The translations under genes were made by a program, and so were the position numbers. A stretch of DNA of 64,000 nt from Microbacterium sp. (GTDB lineage: Bacteria; Actinomycetota; Actinomycetes; Actinomycetales; Microbacteriaceae), in the NCBI GenBank assembly GCA_017306415.1, contig JAFKIL010000003.1:186001-250000 (forward strand), written 5' to 3'. The stretch's first letter is position 1; each line of letters begins with the position of its first letter. Under the pieces are notes generated by a model, which was not told the origin of the DNA, did no database searches, and saw nothing but the letters and a program-made list of their open reading frames with translations. This document shows positions 46,672-58,026 of this stretch, in pieces.

Positions 46672-47085
46672 TCATCGCCGATCGGCATCGCGCGCGTCCT
46701 CCTCGTCCGCGCGCGTCCTCGCGGCCCGCCGGACCGCGAGGATGAGCGCAGCGAGTCCGACGACGCCGGGCACCGCGAGCGCCGCGCCGATGAGCGGGTG
46801 AGCATAGGCGCCGGTGGTTGCGCCCAGGGCGATCGCGAGGATGAGCAGCTGGGCGACGATGCCGCCCGAGCGGCCCCACGACAGCTCGCGCCACGTCGCC
46901 GCGGCGAATGCCGCCAGCGCGGCGGCTCCCACGATCGTGAGCACGATGAGGGCGACGGCGCTCACGACGGATTCGGTGTCCCCGCTCGTCAGCGCGACCA
47001 CCTGCCAGGCCGCCAGGGCGACGGTGCCGATCGCCTCGAGCACCAGCACGACCGTCGCCGTGCGCGTCGCTCCGCGTGTCCGCAT
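46672..47085 (-). CDS. Small four-helix membrane protein
   Basis: 137 residues, four hydrophobic segments (about 10-32, 40-64, 75-95, 100-120), short basic ends. No family recognised. Start ATG 47085 has GGAGAG 8 nt upstream. Nothing in sequence suggests a function beyond being an integral membrane protein. The space from here to whiB1 (47086-47344) holds no gene, only regulatory-looking repeats. Confidence 0.75.
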   Translation of the reverse strand: MRTRGATRTATVVLVLEAIGTVALAAWQVVALTSGDTESVVSAVALIVLTIVGAAALAAFAAATWRELSWGRSGGIVAQLLILAIALGATTGAYAHPLIGAALAVPGVVGLAALILAVRRAARTRADEEDARDADRR

Positions 47086-47194
47086 CCGCTCACTCTCCGT
47101 CCGACGGCATGGTCCCGATTGTGAGAACCCTCCAGCGCGTGGGGCGAACACTCAGCAAACTGCACAGATGAGGCTCGATCAGCCCTTGATTAGG

Positions 47195-47221
47195 TTCACC
47201 CGCTGTGAAACGATTGTTCAC
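47195..47221 (+). promoter_or_regulatory. Three alternating TTCAC/GTGAA half-sites upstream of whiB1
   Basis: TTCAC (47195-47199), GTGAA (47205-47209) and TTCAC (47217-47221) alternate with 5- and 7-nt spacers, giving two nested inverted repeats. The spacing does not fit the CRP consensus TGTGA-N6-TCACA. A TTGATT hexamer at 47186 could be a -35. Likely operator region for whiB1, binder unknown. Confidence 0.4.
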
Positions 47222-47344
47222 GTTGTGTGCTCCCACAGCGGCGTGGGGCGAGCCTTCGCTCACGCACCACCAGGCTAGCGGACGTCGCTCCGACACCTGG
47301 GACCCACCCGACAAGACTTCACGTCGAAATCAAGGAGCACCACC

Positions 47345-47593
47345 ATGGATTGGCGCGACAAAGCCGCCTGCCTGACCGTCGACCCAGAGCTCTTCTTCCC
47401 CGTGGGGAACACGGGGCCTGCGGTCGATCAGATCGAGAAGGCCAAGGCCGTCTGCGCCCGGTGCACCGTCACCGAGGTCTGCCTGCAGTACGCCCTCGAG
47501 ACCGGCCAGGACTCGGGTGTCTGGGGTGGTCTGTCCGAGGACGAGCGCCGCGCACTCAAGCGCCGCGCCGCCCGCGCGCGCCGCGCGTCCTGA
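47345..47593 (+). CDS. whiB1: WhiB1-type iron-sulfur transcriptional regulator
   Basis: 82 residues. Four 4Fe-4S cluster cysteines C9, C37, C40 and C46, then the G(V/I)WGG turn (58-62) and a basic C-terminal AT-hook-like tail (RRAALKRRAARAR-type). The sequence MDWRDKAACLTVDPELFFPVGNTG is very close to WhiB1/WblE, which binds sigma region 4 and responds to nitric oxide. Ribosome site AAGGAG. Convergent with pdtaS, exactly as whiB1-pdtaS in M. tuberculosis. Confidence 0.95.
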   Translation: MDWRDKAACLTVDPELFFPVGNTGPAVDQIEKAKAVCARCTVTEVCLQYALETGQDSGVWGGLSEDERRALKRRAARARRAS

Positions 47594-47603
47594 CTCGCGC
47601 CGG

Positions 47604-49097
47604 TCACCCGGCGTCGCGATCGATGTAGCGCAGCGGGATCTCGATCGTCACCTCGGTACCGCTGCCCACGAGGGTGTGCCAGTCGATGGTCCCCCCGAGT
47701 TCGCCCTGGATGAGGGTGCGCACGATCTGCGTACCCAGTCCCCGCCCGACCTGACCCTCCGGCAGTCCCGAGCCGGTGTCGCGGACGCTGACGGCGAGGT
47801 GATCGTCGTCGCGCTCGGCCGCGATCTCGACCTCGCCCTCCTTTCCGGCCAGGCCGTGCTCGACGGCATTGGTGACCAGCTCGGTCAGCGCGAGTGCGAG
47901 GGGGGTGGCGTACTCGCTGGGCAGCGTGCCGAACCGGCCGGTGGTGTGGGTGTGCGCCCGGGTGTTCGCCCCGGCCGCCACCTCCACCACGAGCCGCAGC
48001 ACACGGTCGAAGACATCGTCGAAGTCGACGTTCTGGGCGAGGCCCTCAGACAGGGTGTCGTGCACGACGGCGATCGCCGACACGCGGCGCATGGCCTGGG
48101 TCAGCGCGTCCCGCGCCTCCTCCGAGTGCGTGCGCCGCGCCTGGATCCGCAGGAGGGACGCCACCGTCTGCAGATTGTTCTTGACGCGGTGGTGGATCTC
48201 GCGGATCGTCGCGTCCTTCGTGATCAGCTCCTGCTCCTGGTGACGCATCTCCGTCACGTCGCGGCACAGCACGATCGCGCCGATCCGCGTGCCGTTGTCG
48301 CGGAGGGGGATCGTTCGCAGCGACACCGTGACTCCGCGCGCATCGAGATCGGTCCGCCACGGCGCGCGGCCGGTCACCACCACCGGCAGCGACTCGTCGA
48401 ACTGGCGCTTGCCCGGCAGGATCCGGGTGACGACCTCGACGAGCGACTCGCCCTCGAGCTCGTCGTCGAAACCGAGGCGGTTGAACGCCGACAGCGCATT
48501 GGGGCTGGCGAACGTCGTGACGCCCTCGACGTCGAGGCGGATGAGTCCATCCGAGGCGCGCGGCGCTCCGCGGCGGGGACCCGTGGGGGCCGAGAGATCC
48601 GGGAAGTCGCCGAACGCGATCATGCCGAACAGATCGTCGGCGCAGTCGTTGAACGTGATCTGCTGACGGGACGGCGTGCGCGTCTCCCCCAGATTCGTGT
48701 GCCGCGTCAGGACCCCGATCACCGCGGGCTGTTCGCCGCCGTGCGTGCGCTCCCGCACGATCGGCACCGCACGCACCCGCGTCGGCGTCTCCTCGAACCA
48801 GTCGGGCGATGCCGAGTCGACGATCCGCACCGACTGGAAAGCCTCGCGGACCTGCGTCCGCCATTGCGGCCGGACGCGGTCACCGACGATGTCACGGTAG
48901 AACAGGGTCGCCGCGCCCCCCGGCCGCGTGTGCGCGACAGCGACGAAGGAGTCGTCGTCGGTGGGCACCCAGATGACGATGTCCGCGAACGCCAGATCGG
49001 CGAGGAGCTGGCCGTCCCCGGCAAGACGGTGGAGCCACTCGACATCCGCCTCGCTGGAGCGCCCCTGGGCATACACGAGATCGCTGAGCGTCGACAC
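47604..49097 (-). CDS. pdtaS: Two-component sensor histidine kinase PdtaS
   Basis: 497 residues, soluble. N-terminal GAF domain (about 20-150), PAS domain (about 180-285), HisKA_2 domain with EIHHRVKNNLQTVASLLRIQ (His302-His303), and HATPase (ELVTNAVEHG, DTGSGLP, GLGTQIV). Phosphorylates the ANTAR antiterminator PdtaR in relatives; pdtaR is not in this window. GTG start. It is the last gene of a minus-strand run CpaB-like - CpaE-like - pdtaS with 9 nt before it. Confidence 0.92.
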   Translation of the reverse strand: MSTLSDLVYAQGRSSEADVEWLHRLAGDGQLLADLAFADIVIWVPTDDDSFVAVAHTRPGGAATLFYRDIVGDRVRPQWRTQVREAFQSVRIVDSASPDWFEETPTRVRAVPIVRERTHGGEQPAVIGVLTRHTNLGETRTPSRQQITFNDCADDLFGMIAFGDFPDLSAPTGPRRGAPRASDGLIRLDVEGVTTFASPNALSAFNRLGFDDELEGESLVEVVTRILPGKRQFDESLPVVVTGRAPWRTDLDARGVTVSLRTIPLRDNGTRIGAIVLCRDVTEMRHQEQELITKDATIREIHHRVKNNLQTVASLLRIQARRTHSEEARDALTQAMRRVSAIAVVHDTLSEGLAQNVDFDDVFDRVLRLVVEVAAGANTRAHTHTTGRFGTLPSEYATPLALALTELVTNAVEHGLAGKEGEVEIAAERDDDHLAVSVRDTGSGLPEGQVGRGLGTQIVRTLIQGELGGTIDWHTLVGSGTEVTIEIPLRYIDRDAG

Positions 49098-49106
49098 CAG
49101 ACCAGC

Positions 49107-50402
49107 CTACGGGGCCGCTCGAGGGCGCGTTGGCCGTGCGCGCGCCGCCCCGCGCGGACGCCGCGCCCGGCGGGTGTCGTCCCGCGGGACCGGCTCCGCC
49201 TGGATCGCCTCCGCGGCGAACCGCCGAACCGCGAGCGTGAGCGGAGATCGCGGCGACGCCGCCGCGATCGGCTGGGCGGCGAGCAGCGCGGCGTCCGCCG
49301 ATCGCGGGTCCTGCGGGACGAACCAGACATCCTGCACGCCCGCGAACCGCTCAAGAGTCCGGCGGATCTGGCCCCGCGCATCGAGCCCGAGGGCGCCCGC
49401 CCGAAGCCTGTTCGCCACGACGACGACCGGGGTCGTCCCGATCGCAGCGCGGAGTTCGGCATGCGCGCGCAGGAACCTTGCCACGCCGAGCGGGTCGGCG
49501 GCCACGACGGCGACGATCTGATCGGCGGCCTGAACGGCCGCCAGGGTGGCGGCGTTGCGGCGGGGACCGTCGATGAGGTCGCTGACGATCTCCTCATCGC
49601 GCTCGAGCGACGAGGAGACGTCGACCACGACGTGGTCGGCCCACCGCCGGCAGACCGCCAAGGCATCCTCGACCCGCCGCGCACCGAGTTCGGGCCAGCG
49701 CGACGGACGGTTGATGCCGGGGAGGACGTCGATCCTGTCGCCGCCGACCCGGACGGGCACGCAGATACGCGCGAGCTCACCCTCATCGAGCTGACCACGC
49801 TCCGCCTGCCGACAGGCGGCCGCGAATCCGGGTCCCTCTTCGGCGATGCCCAGCGCCATGGCGATCGACGGGGCGTGGGTGTCCGCATCGACGAGTCCGA
49901 CCCGCGCTTCCTCGCCCGCGAGTGCGGCGGACAGCTCGATGGCGATCGTCGTCCGTCCGGGGGCCCCGGCGGCGCCCCACACGGTCACGACCCGGTGACG
50001 CCGCTGCTCGTGCCGACCTCGTCCGCTGACCGCTGCGGGGAGGGCGCCCGTCGCGGCATCGACGATCGTCCACGCGTCGGCATCGACCGGCACAGACACG
50101 ACGCCGAACGCGGCCGCGCGACGTTCGTCGTCCTTCGTACGGTGCAGCGCGACGATGCGCACGGCGCTCCGGTCGCACGCCGCCACGAGGGCAGGGGTGA
50201 GGATGTCCGCACCGGATTCCAGCACGACCGCGTCGGCTGCGGACAGCGAGCCACCCTCGTCGGACCGCGGCATCGGTCGCAGCGCGCCCTCCACGAAGGC
50301 CGCCGCATCCGTGACGGCGACGACCTCGGCATCCGCGCGCGCGAGCTCGCCGGCCAGTCGGGACCCCCGCACCGGATCGACGGCGAGGATCAGCTTCGTC
50401 AC
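49107..50402 (-). CDS. CpaE-like MinD/ParA-type P-loop ATPase
   Basis: 431 residues. N-terminal receiver-like segment (about 1-120, LILAVDPVRGSRLAGELARA) as in CpaE/TadZ, then a deviant Walker A VWGAAGAPGRTT (about 141-152). The canonical MinD/ParA lysines of KGGxGKT are Ala/Gly-Pro-Gly-Arg here, as in TadZ proteins with weakened hydrolysis. Walker-like VGLVDADTHAPS and DHVVVDVSSS follow. Basic C-terminal tail. GTG start overlaps the CpaB-like gene stop by 4 nt. No pilin, CpaF or TadB/C genes are nearby. Confidence 0.82.
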   Translation of the reverse strand: MTKLILAVDPVRGSRLAGELARADAEVVAVTDAAAFVEGALRPMPRSDEGGSLSAADAVVLESGADILTPALVAACDRSAVRIVALHRTKDDERRAAAFGVVSVPVDADAWTIVDAATGALPAAVSGRGRHEQRRHRVVTVWGAAGAPGRTTIAIELSAALAGEEARVGLVDADTHAPSIAMALGIAEEGPGFAAACRQAERGQLDEGELARICVPVRVGGDRIDVLPGINRPSRWPELGARRVEDALAVCRRWADHVVVDVSSSLERDEEIVSDLIDGPRRNAATLAAVQAADQIVAVVAADPLGVARFLRAHAELRAAIGTTPVVVVANRLRAGALGLDARGQIRRTLERFAGVQDVWFVPQDPRSADAALLAAQPIAAASPRSPLTLAVRRFAAEAIQAEPVPRDDTRRARRPRGAARARPTRPRAAP

Positions 50403-51037
50403 TCGGCACCGCCCGTCGGCACCACCGACACGGCCCAGTCCGCGGCGATCGCCGCGAGCGTATCGGCCACGTCGGCCCGTGGGATCACGAGCTCCAACGA
50501 GGCGGATCCACCGCCGAGCATCGAGTCGTCCTTGGCGACCTTCGCCACGACGGCATCGGAGACCAGGATCTTCGGGGTGCCGTAGGAATGCTGCTCCTCC
50601 GGCTCAGCCGCCCAGACATCGACCGTCGAACCGGGTCGGATCGTGGTCGGCACGTCGGCCGTACTCTCGACCACGACGGTCGTGGTGGCACGTGAGCGCG
50701 CCGTGACCAAGGCGTCGTGCGGAACGAGCTCGCCCGCGGGGATCGTGCGGTCGGCGACACGGCCGGAGAGATCGGCACCCGAGCGCACGTAGGTCTCCGC
50801 GGTCCGGCCGAGCGCGACATCGACCACGGCGAAGTCGTCGGCCGTCACCCTGTCGCCGGGAACGATCGTGTGCGCGGCCGCCAAGACGGGCGTGGTCTGC
50901 CGCGCGACCGCGACGACGGCCCACACCCCCACGACGGACGCCACGATGAGCACGATGCCGAGCACGAAGCGCAGGTCGGCCCACCGAGCGGGACGACGTC
51001 GCTTCGGCTCGGACTGCGGGCTGTCGAAGACGCTCAT
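50399..51037 (-). CDS. SAF-domain membrane-anchored protein (CpaB-like)
   Basis: 212 residues. Cytoplasmic basic N-terminus, one membrane helix (about 25-45), then an extracytoplasmic SAF domain (AAAHTIVPGDRVTADDFAVVDV, SGRVADRTIPAGELVPHDAL) as in CpaB/RcpC pilus proteins and flagellar FlgA. Shorter than CpaB. ATG 51037 has no competitor of similar quality. First gene of the run that ends in pdtaS. Confidence 0.85.
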   Translation of the reverse strand: MSVFDSPQSEPKRRRPARWADLRFVLGIVLIVASVVGVWAVVAVARQTTPVLAAAHTIVPGDRVTADDFAVVDVALGRTAETYVRSGADLSGRVADRTIPAGELVPHDALVTARSRATTTVVVESTADVPTTIRPGSTVDVWAAEPEEQHSYGTPKILVSDAVVAKVAKDDSMLGGGSASLELVIPRADVADTLAAIAADWAVSVVPTGGAE

Positions 51038-51123
51038 GCAGACCATCGTGCCGGAGGCCGATGACGGGCTCCGGGCGTTATCCACAGGGCCCTCTCGCGG
51101 ACCACCCGTCCTGTGGCCGGGGC

Positions 51124-51129
51124 GATAAT
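51124..51129 (+). promoter_or_regulatory. Putative -10 for a leaderless HTH gene transcript
   Basis: GATAAT ends 6 nt before ATG 51136 and no ribosome site is present. Upstream, CCACAGG (51082-51088) and CCTGTGG (51110-51116) form a 7-bp inverted repeat that could be an operator; its left arm is part of a perfect DnaA-box-like TTATCCACA (51078-51086). Confidence 0.45.
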
Positions 51130-51135
51130 GATCAC

Positions 51136-51417
51136 ATGCCCGAATCTTCCGTGCCCGCGGTGCGCCTGGTCGCCCCCGCCTCGGTGGCGGAGGCACTCGG
51201 CGTGGAGGTCGATGAGGTGATCGCCCTCGTCCTGGAGGGCCGGCTCCGCGGGCGTCGCGTCGGGTCTCCGGCGCAGTGGCGCGTCGAGGAGTCGAGCGTC
51301 GCGGACTACCTCGACGACGCGGCCGAAGAGGCCCGGCGCATGGCGCTGTGGCGCCAGTCGAACGCCGCCAGCTTCCCCGAGCTGTGGGGCACGGGCGCGG
51401 TCCGCAATCCCGACTGA
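51136..51417 (+). CDS. Small excisionase-like helix-turn-helix DNA-binding protein
   Basis: 93 residues. Helix-turn-helix/winged region LVAPASVAEALGVEVDEVIALVLEGRLRGRRVG with PAQWRVEESSVADYLDD, the pattern of MerR-like excisionase (HTH_17) domains that recognise DNA as dimers or oligomers. The C-terminus is a short acidic-aromatic tail. Divergent from the CpaB-like gene (98 nt apart), so it may regulate that operon. Exact family (BldC, Xis) not resolved. Confidence 0.8.
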   Translation: MPESSVPAVRLVAPASVAEALGVEVDEVIALVLEGRLRGRRVGSPAQWRVEESSVADYLDDAAEEARRMALWRQSNAASFPELWGTGAVRNPD

Positions 51418-51423
51418 AGGCGC

Positions 51424-52032
51424 TCAGGCGAGGACGGCGGCCGCGTCGAGGCGCACCCACGCGACGGCGCCGAACGGGACGACCCGGACCCCGGTGACAT
51501 CGGCGGAACGCCGCGGCGCCCCCGGGTCGTGGAGAGCGATGTCGAGATGATCGTGGAGAGCCCGGTCGATCGTCCCCGACAGTGCGCGCCCCCCGACGAC
51601 GTGAATCGTCACCGGCACCCGTCGCCGCGCGAGGTCACGGAGCACGAACCCGAGCGACATGCGCTCGGCGAGGCGCGGCCGCGGCGAGGATCCGTCGGGC
51701 CGGGCGCTGGCCAGCGCGTCCGTGAGGGGGAGCCCGATCGTCGTGACCGCCACGAGCGGCAGCAGCGCGGCTCCCCCGCCTCCCCCGACGGCGTCGAGAC
51801 CCGCCCAGTCCGCGCCGACGGCGGTCACCTGCGCCACGAGGACGGTCCCGTCCGTCAGCTCGAACGCGGACGGCACCGCTGCCGGACGCTGCGCCAACAT
51901 GCGCAGCCGTTCCTGGAGCGGCAGCCGAGACAGCCGGAGCCGCTCCGACTCGGAATCGAGTGCGGCCCGCTCCGCCTCCCACTCGGAGGCGAGCTGACCC
52001 TCGAGGTCTTCGAACAGGCGATCCCAGCGCAC
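51424..52032 (-). CDS. Conserved hypothetical protein, beta-rich with N-terminal coiled segment
   Basis: 202 residues from GTG 52032. A Glu/Arg-rich N-terminal helix (LEGQLASEWEAERAALDSES, about 9-28) precedes a beta-rich body with repeating small-residue strands (VAQVTAVGADWAGLDAVGG, RVPVTIHVVGGRALSGTIDRA), reminiscent of an Sm/SH3-type barrel pair. No family recognised. Probably a cytosolic accessory protein; the gene is convergent with the HTH gene and divergent from the Rv3235-family gene. Confidence 0.7.
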   Translation of the reverse strand: MRWDRLFEDLEGQLASEWEAERAALDSESERLRLSRLPLQERLRMLAQRPAAVPSAFELTDGTVLVAQVTAVGADWAGLDAVGGGGGAALLPLVAVTTIGLPLTDALASARPDGSSPRPRLAERMSLGFVLRDLARRRVPVTIHVVGGRALSGTIDRALHDHLDIALHDPGAPRRSADVTGVRVVPFGAVAWVRLDAAAVLA

Positions 52033-52182
52033 TCCGCGACAGTACGCGATTGAACACGCGTGTCGCGCGCTATCCACAAGAACGAGTGGTTTTCCGTTTC
52101 GCGGCCTCCCACCGTGCTCTACTGGTGCCCGGCTGGGGAGCACACACGCCCATCAGGGGCGTCCTTTCCGGAGAGGGGCGAA

Positions 52183-52614
52183 GTGGCGATGACATCATCG
52201 GGTCGATGGCGCGCGATATGGGACCGGGACGAGGAGCTCGCGCAGTTCGCGCCGCAGCGCACGCCTGCCGCGGCGCTACCGGATCCCGAGCCGCTCCTGC
52301 GGAACCTGACGCAGGGCGTCCTCGAGGCGCTCGCTGGCGTCCGCGACGTCGGCCAGCTCGCGCGCTGGATGAGCGCCGAGGCCTTCCGCGCACTGGTGAC
52401 GCGGGCGAACCTGGCCACGAGGGCGCGCAGTGCCCGCGGCACTCCCGCGACGCGACCCGTGCACGCGATCCTGTCTGTGCACCGCATGTCGCCGACTGAC
52501 GACGTCGTCGAGGCCGTCGTGATCGTCGAGGGTCCCGCTCGCACACGCGCGCTCGCGATCCGACTCGAAGGGATGGATCGGCGCTGGCGCGCGACATCGC
52601 TCGCGCTGCTCTGA
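52183..52614 (+). CDS. Rv3235 family protein
   Basis: 143 residues from GTG 52183, which has GGAGAGGGG 5 nt upstream. The family (Rv3235-like) is found in most actinobacteria beside secA and has no known role. Seen: an N-terminal low-complexity segment, LLRNLTQGVLEALAGVRDVGQLARWMS (about 40-66) likely helical, then a beta-hairpin-rich C-terminus VVEAVVIVEGPARTRALAIRLEG resembling an NTF2/wHTH-like fold end. Confidence 0.8.
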   Translation: MAMTSSGRWRAIWDRDEELAQFAPQRTPAAALPDPEPLLRNLTQGVLEALAGVRDVGQLARWMSAEAFRALVTRANLATRARSARGTPATRPVHAILSVHRMSPTDDVVEAVVIVEGPARTRALAIRLEGMDRRWRATSLALL

Positions 52615-52684
52615 CCGCACCATCCGACGCGGAGATCTCCCTCCGAGCTCTGTCAGGCTCATCCACCATTTCTGGTGGTTGACG

Positions 52685-53032
52685 TCAGGCGTCGTCTATG
52701 AGCGCGAGGAGCTTCTTCAGCGCGTCCTCCACCTCGGCGTGATCGTATTGGCCGGCCCGGCTCTCCGCGGCGATGACCCCAGAGCGGTGCACGCGGCGAA
52801 AATCGCCGTAGGGGAACGAGTACGCCTGCTTCGTCTCGGGATTCTCGTCGCGGTCGACGCCCAGGTGCCAGTGCGAATAGGCGGTCCATCCGTCGCTCTC
52901 GATGAAGCCGTTCTCCTCGTCGGCCGTCGGCGCGGCCTCCGACCAGTCGTCCCTCTCGTCGCGGACGACCTTGCCCTCGCGGATCAGCGCCCGAGCCTGT
53001 TCGTATGCGGGTCGATTCAATTCGATAGCCAT
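52685..53032 (-). CDS. Conserved hypothetical protein
   Basis: 115 residues. Cytosolic, acidic, no Cys. Features: N-terminal helix YEQARALIREGKVV, a middle with many aromatics (GWTAYSHWHLGVD) and a C-terminal helix HAEVEDALKKLLALIDDA. Homologues occur widely in actinobacteria without a function. ATG 53032 is used; an upstream ATG at 53056 lacks support. It stands alone. Confidence 0.7.
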   Translation of the reverse strand: MAIELNRPAYEQARALIREGKVVRDERDDWSEAAPTADEENGFIESDGWTAYSHWHLGVDRDENPETKQAYSFPYGDFRRVHRSGVIAAESRAGQYDHAEVEDALKKLLALIDDA

Positions 53033-53091
53033 GGCGTCGACCGTAGTCGGCACCATGTCGCGCGGGAGGGGGTTGACGTGACGGCCTGAGC

Positions 53092-54318
53092 CTATTGACG
53101 GTAGGACGACAGGAAGTTGCCTATGCGCTCCACCGCGTCGGCGAGCACGCGGGGTTCGGGCAGCGTCACGATGCGGAAGTGGTCGGGCGTGGGCCAGTTG
53201 AACCCGGTGCCCTGCACCACCAGCACGTGCTCGGCGACGAGCAGGTCGTAGACGAAGCGGGCGTCGTCGTGGATCTCGTGCACGTTCGGATCGAGACGGG
53301 GGAAGGCGTACAGCGCCCCCTGCGCCTTGTAGCAGGACACTCCGGGGATCGCCTCGAGCCCCGCCCAGGCGATGTCCCGCTGCTCGTGCAGACGGCCGCT
53401 CGGGGCGATGAGCGCATCGATGGACTGGACGCCCGAGAGCGCCGCCTGGACGGCGTGCTGGGCCGGCACGTTGGGGCAGAGGCGGGTCGACGCGAGGAGG
53501 TTGATGCCTTCCAGGAAGCCCTTCGCGTGCTCCTTCGGGCCGGTGATGACGAGCCATCCGCTGCGATAACCGGCGACGCGATAGGTCTTCGACAGCCCGT
53601 TGAAGGTGAGGCACAGCAGGTCGGGCGCCAGTGTCGCGAGATTGATGTGCTCGGCCTCATCGAAGAGGATCCGGTCGTAGATCTCGTCGGCGAGGAGCAG
53701 GAGCGAGTGCTCCCGGGCGATGTCGACGATCCCCTGCAGGGTCTCGCGCGTGTAGACCGCACCGGTGGGGTTGTTCGGGTTGATCACGACGATCGCCTTC
53801 GTGCGCGGACCGACCTTCGCGCGGATGTCCTCGAGGTCGGGCTGCCAGTCGCCGTCGGGATCGCATCGGTAATGGACCGGCGTGCCTCCGCCGAGGCTCG
53901 TCATCGCGGTCCACAGGGGATAGTCCGGCGACGGGATCAGCACCTCGTCGCCCTCGTCGAGCAGCGACTGCATCACCATGGTGATCAGCTCCGACACCCC
54001 GTTGCCGAGGAACACGTCATCGGGGTCGAAGGGCGGGAATCCGGCGATCTCCTCGTAGCGGGACACGACCGCTCGACGGGCGGACATGATCCCGCGGCTG
54101 TCGCTGTAGCCGTGGGCGTAGGGGACGGCTTCGATCATGTCCCGCACGATCTGGTAGGGCGCCTCGAATCCGAAGATCGCCGGGTTCCCGGTGTTGAGCT
54201 TCAGGATCGTGTGTCCGTCAGCCTCCAGCTGGCCTGCCTCCGCCAGTGCCGCACCACGGATCTCGTAGAGGACGTCGCGGAGTTTGCTCGACTGATCGAG
54301 AGGACGAAGGGGGCTCAT
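53092..54318 (-). CDS. PLP-dependent aminotransferase, AlaA/AspC-like
   Basis: 408 residues, fold type I aminotransferase class I/II. LNTGNPAIFGFEAP, INPNNPTGAVYT, ADEIYDRILFD and the PLP lysine in FNGLSKTYRVAGYRSGW are the key motifs. Sequence resembles YfbQ/AlaA, which make alanine from pyruvate and glutamate. Start ATG 54318. Located just downstream of secA on the same strand with 51 nt between, probably its own gene. Confidence 0.92.
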   Translation of the reverse strand: MSPLRPLDQSSKLRDVLYEIRGAALAEAGQLEADGHTILKLNTGNPAIFGFEAPYQIVRDMIEAVPYAHGYSDSRGIMSARRAVVSRYEEIAGFPPFDPDDVFLGNGVSELITMVMQSLLDEGDEVLIPSPDYPLWTAMTSLGGGTPVHYRCDPDGDWQPDLEDIRAKVGPRTKAIVVINPNNPTGAVYTRETLQGIVDIAREHSLLLLADEIYDRILFDEAEHINLATLAPDLLCLTFNGLSKTYRVAGYRSGWLVITGPKEHAKGFLEGINLLASTRLCPNVPAQHAVQAALSGVQSIDALIAPSGRLHEQRDIAWAGLEAIPGVSCYKAQGALYAFPRLDPNVHEIHDDARFVYDLLVAEHVLVVQGTGFNWPTPDHFRIVTLPEPRVLADAVERIGNFLSSYRQ

Positions 54319-54369
54319 CGGTTCAGGATATCTCCGGCCTCGTCAGGCCAATGGCCCGCCCCTGGACCG

Positions 54370-57177
<2,808 letters not shown>

Positions 57178-57319
57178 GGAGCATCTCCATCTGTCGGTGT
57201 GCGCGCCTTCTGACGCGCTGCGCGGGCACGGGTCAGGCACCTGCGCCCAGGCATACGCCTCCATGTTATCCGTCCGTGACCTTGGAGTGGCCTGGGGAAC
57301 CCGCTCCTGAACGTTTCCC

Positions 57320-57348
57320 GGTATGTATATATTCGGAATGCACATACC
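57320..57348 (+). promoter_or_regulatory. Putative PadR operator overlapping the padR promoter
   Basis: Inverted repeat GGTATGT (57320-57326) and ACATACC (57342-57348), 7-bp arms with a 15-nt centre that contains TATATT (57328-57333), a good -10. PadR-type sites commonly contain ATGT/ACAT half-sites. Binding here would silence padR and the downstream gene. Confidence 0.5.
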
Positions 57349-57371
57349 CCGCATGCACCCGAGGAGACCGC

Positions 57372-57980
57372 ATGTCCGTCAAGCAGAGCCTGCTGGCCAT
57401 CCTGGACCAGGGCCCGTGCTACGGATACCAATTGCGCACCGAGTTCGACCGCCGCACCGGTTCGACGTGGCCGCTGAACGTCGGCCAGATCTACAACACG
57501 CTCGACCGCCTGGAACGCGATGGGCTCGTCACCAAGGGCGACGCGGACGCGCAGGGACACATCTACTTCGAGATCACCGATGCCGGACGCGCGGCCGTCC
57601 GGACGTGGCTGGCCTCCCCCGTGCAGCGCGCAGCGGGCACCCGCGACGAGCTGACCATCAAGCTCACCGTCGCGATGACGCTTCCGGGCGTGGATGCCGC
57701 GGAGGTCATCGAGGACCAGCGCTCCGCGTCGGCCGCCCGCCTGCGGGCCCTGCGAGAGCAGAGTGCCGATGCTGCGCAGGACCCCGAGGATCTCGCGCGC
57801 TCCCTCGTCGATGACGCCCTCCGCTTCGCCGCCGAAGCGGAGGTGCGCTGGCTCGACCACGTCCGCGCGGTGCTGGCCTCGCGTACGCGGGACAGCGTTG
57901 CTCTGGAGCTCGCCACCGACAGTCCCCGGCGCGGCCGGCCGGCATCCGCGACCGCGCCCGCCGGCGGGCGCATCGCCTGA
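57372..57980 (+). CDS. PadR-family transcriptional regulator (with Vir C-terminal domain)
   Basis: 202 residues. N-terminal winged-helix PadR domain: [23 protein letters not shown], then [17 protein letters not shown] (recognition helix and wing, about 37-53). The C-terminal half is helical and rich in Ala/Glu (PadR_C/Vir-like dimerisation). GAGGAG precedes the ATG. Followed after 46 nt by the coiled-coil protein, which is its likely target; divergent from secA. Confidence 0.93.
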   Translation: MSVKQSLLAILDQGPCYGYQLRTEFDRRTGSTWPLNVGQIYNTLDRLERDGLVTKGDADAQGHIYFEITDAGRAAVRTWLASPVQRAAGTRDELTIKLTVAMTLPGVDAAEVIEDQRSASAARLRALREQSADAAQDPEDLARSLVDDALRFAAEAEVRWLDHVRAVLASRTRDSVALELATDSPRRGRPASATAPAGGRIA

Positions 57981-58026
57981 GGCGAACCCGGGGCGGCCGC
58001 TCAGCCAGCGATCGTAGGATCGGGAC

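Noticed and set aside
47205-47222. CRP site at whiB1
   Set aside because: TGTGA and TCACG half-sites are separated by 9 nt, not the 6 required by the CRP consensus.
47517-50585. Long plus-strand open frame across pdtaS and the CpaE-like gene
   Set aside because: Antisense to two well-supported genes, and low-complexity RD/RG-rich translation.
51078-51086. Replication origin suggested by a DnaA box
   Set aside because: Single perfect box only, no cluster, no dnaA, dnaN or gyrB genes and no AT-rich unwinding region.
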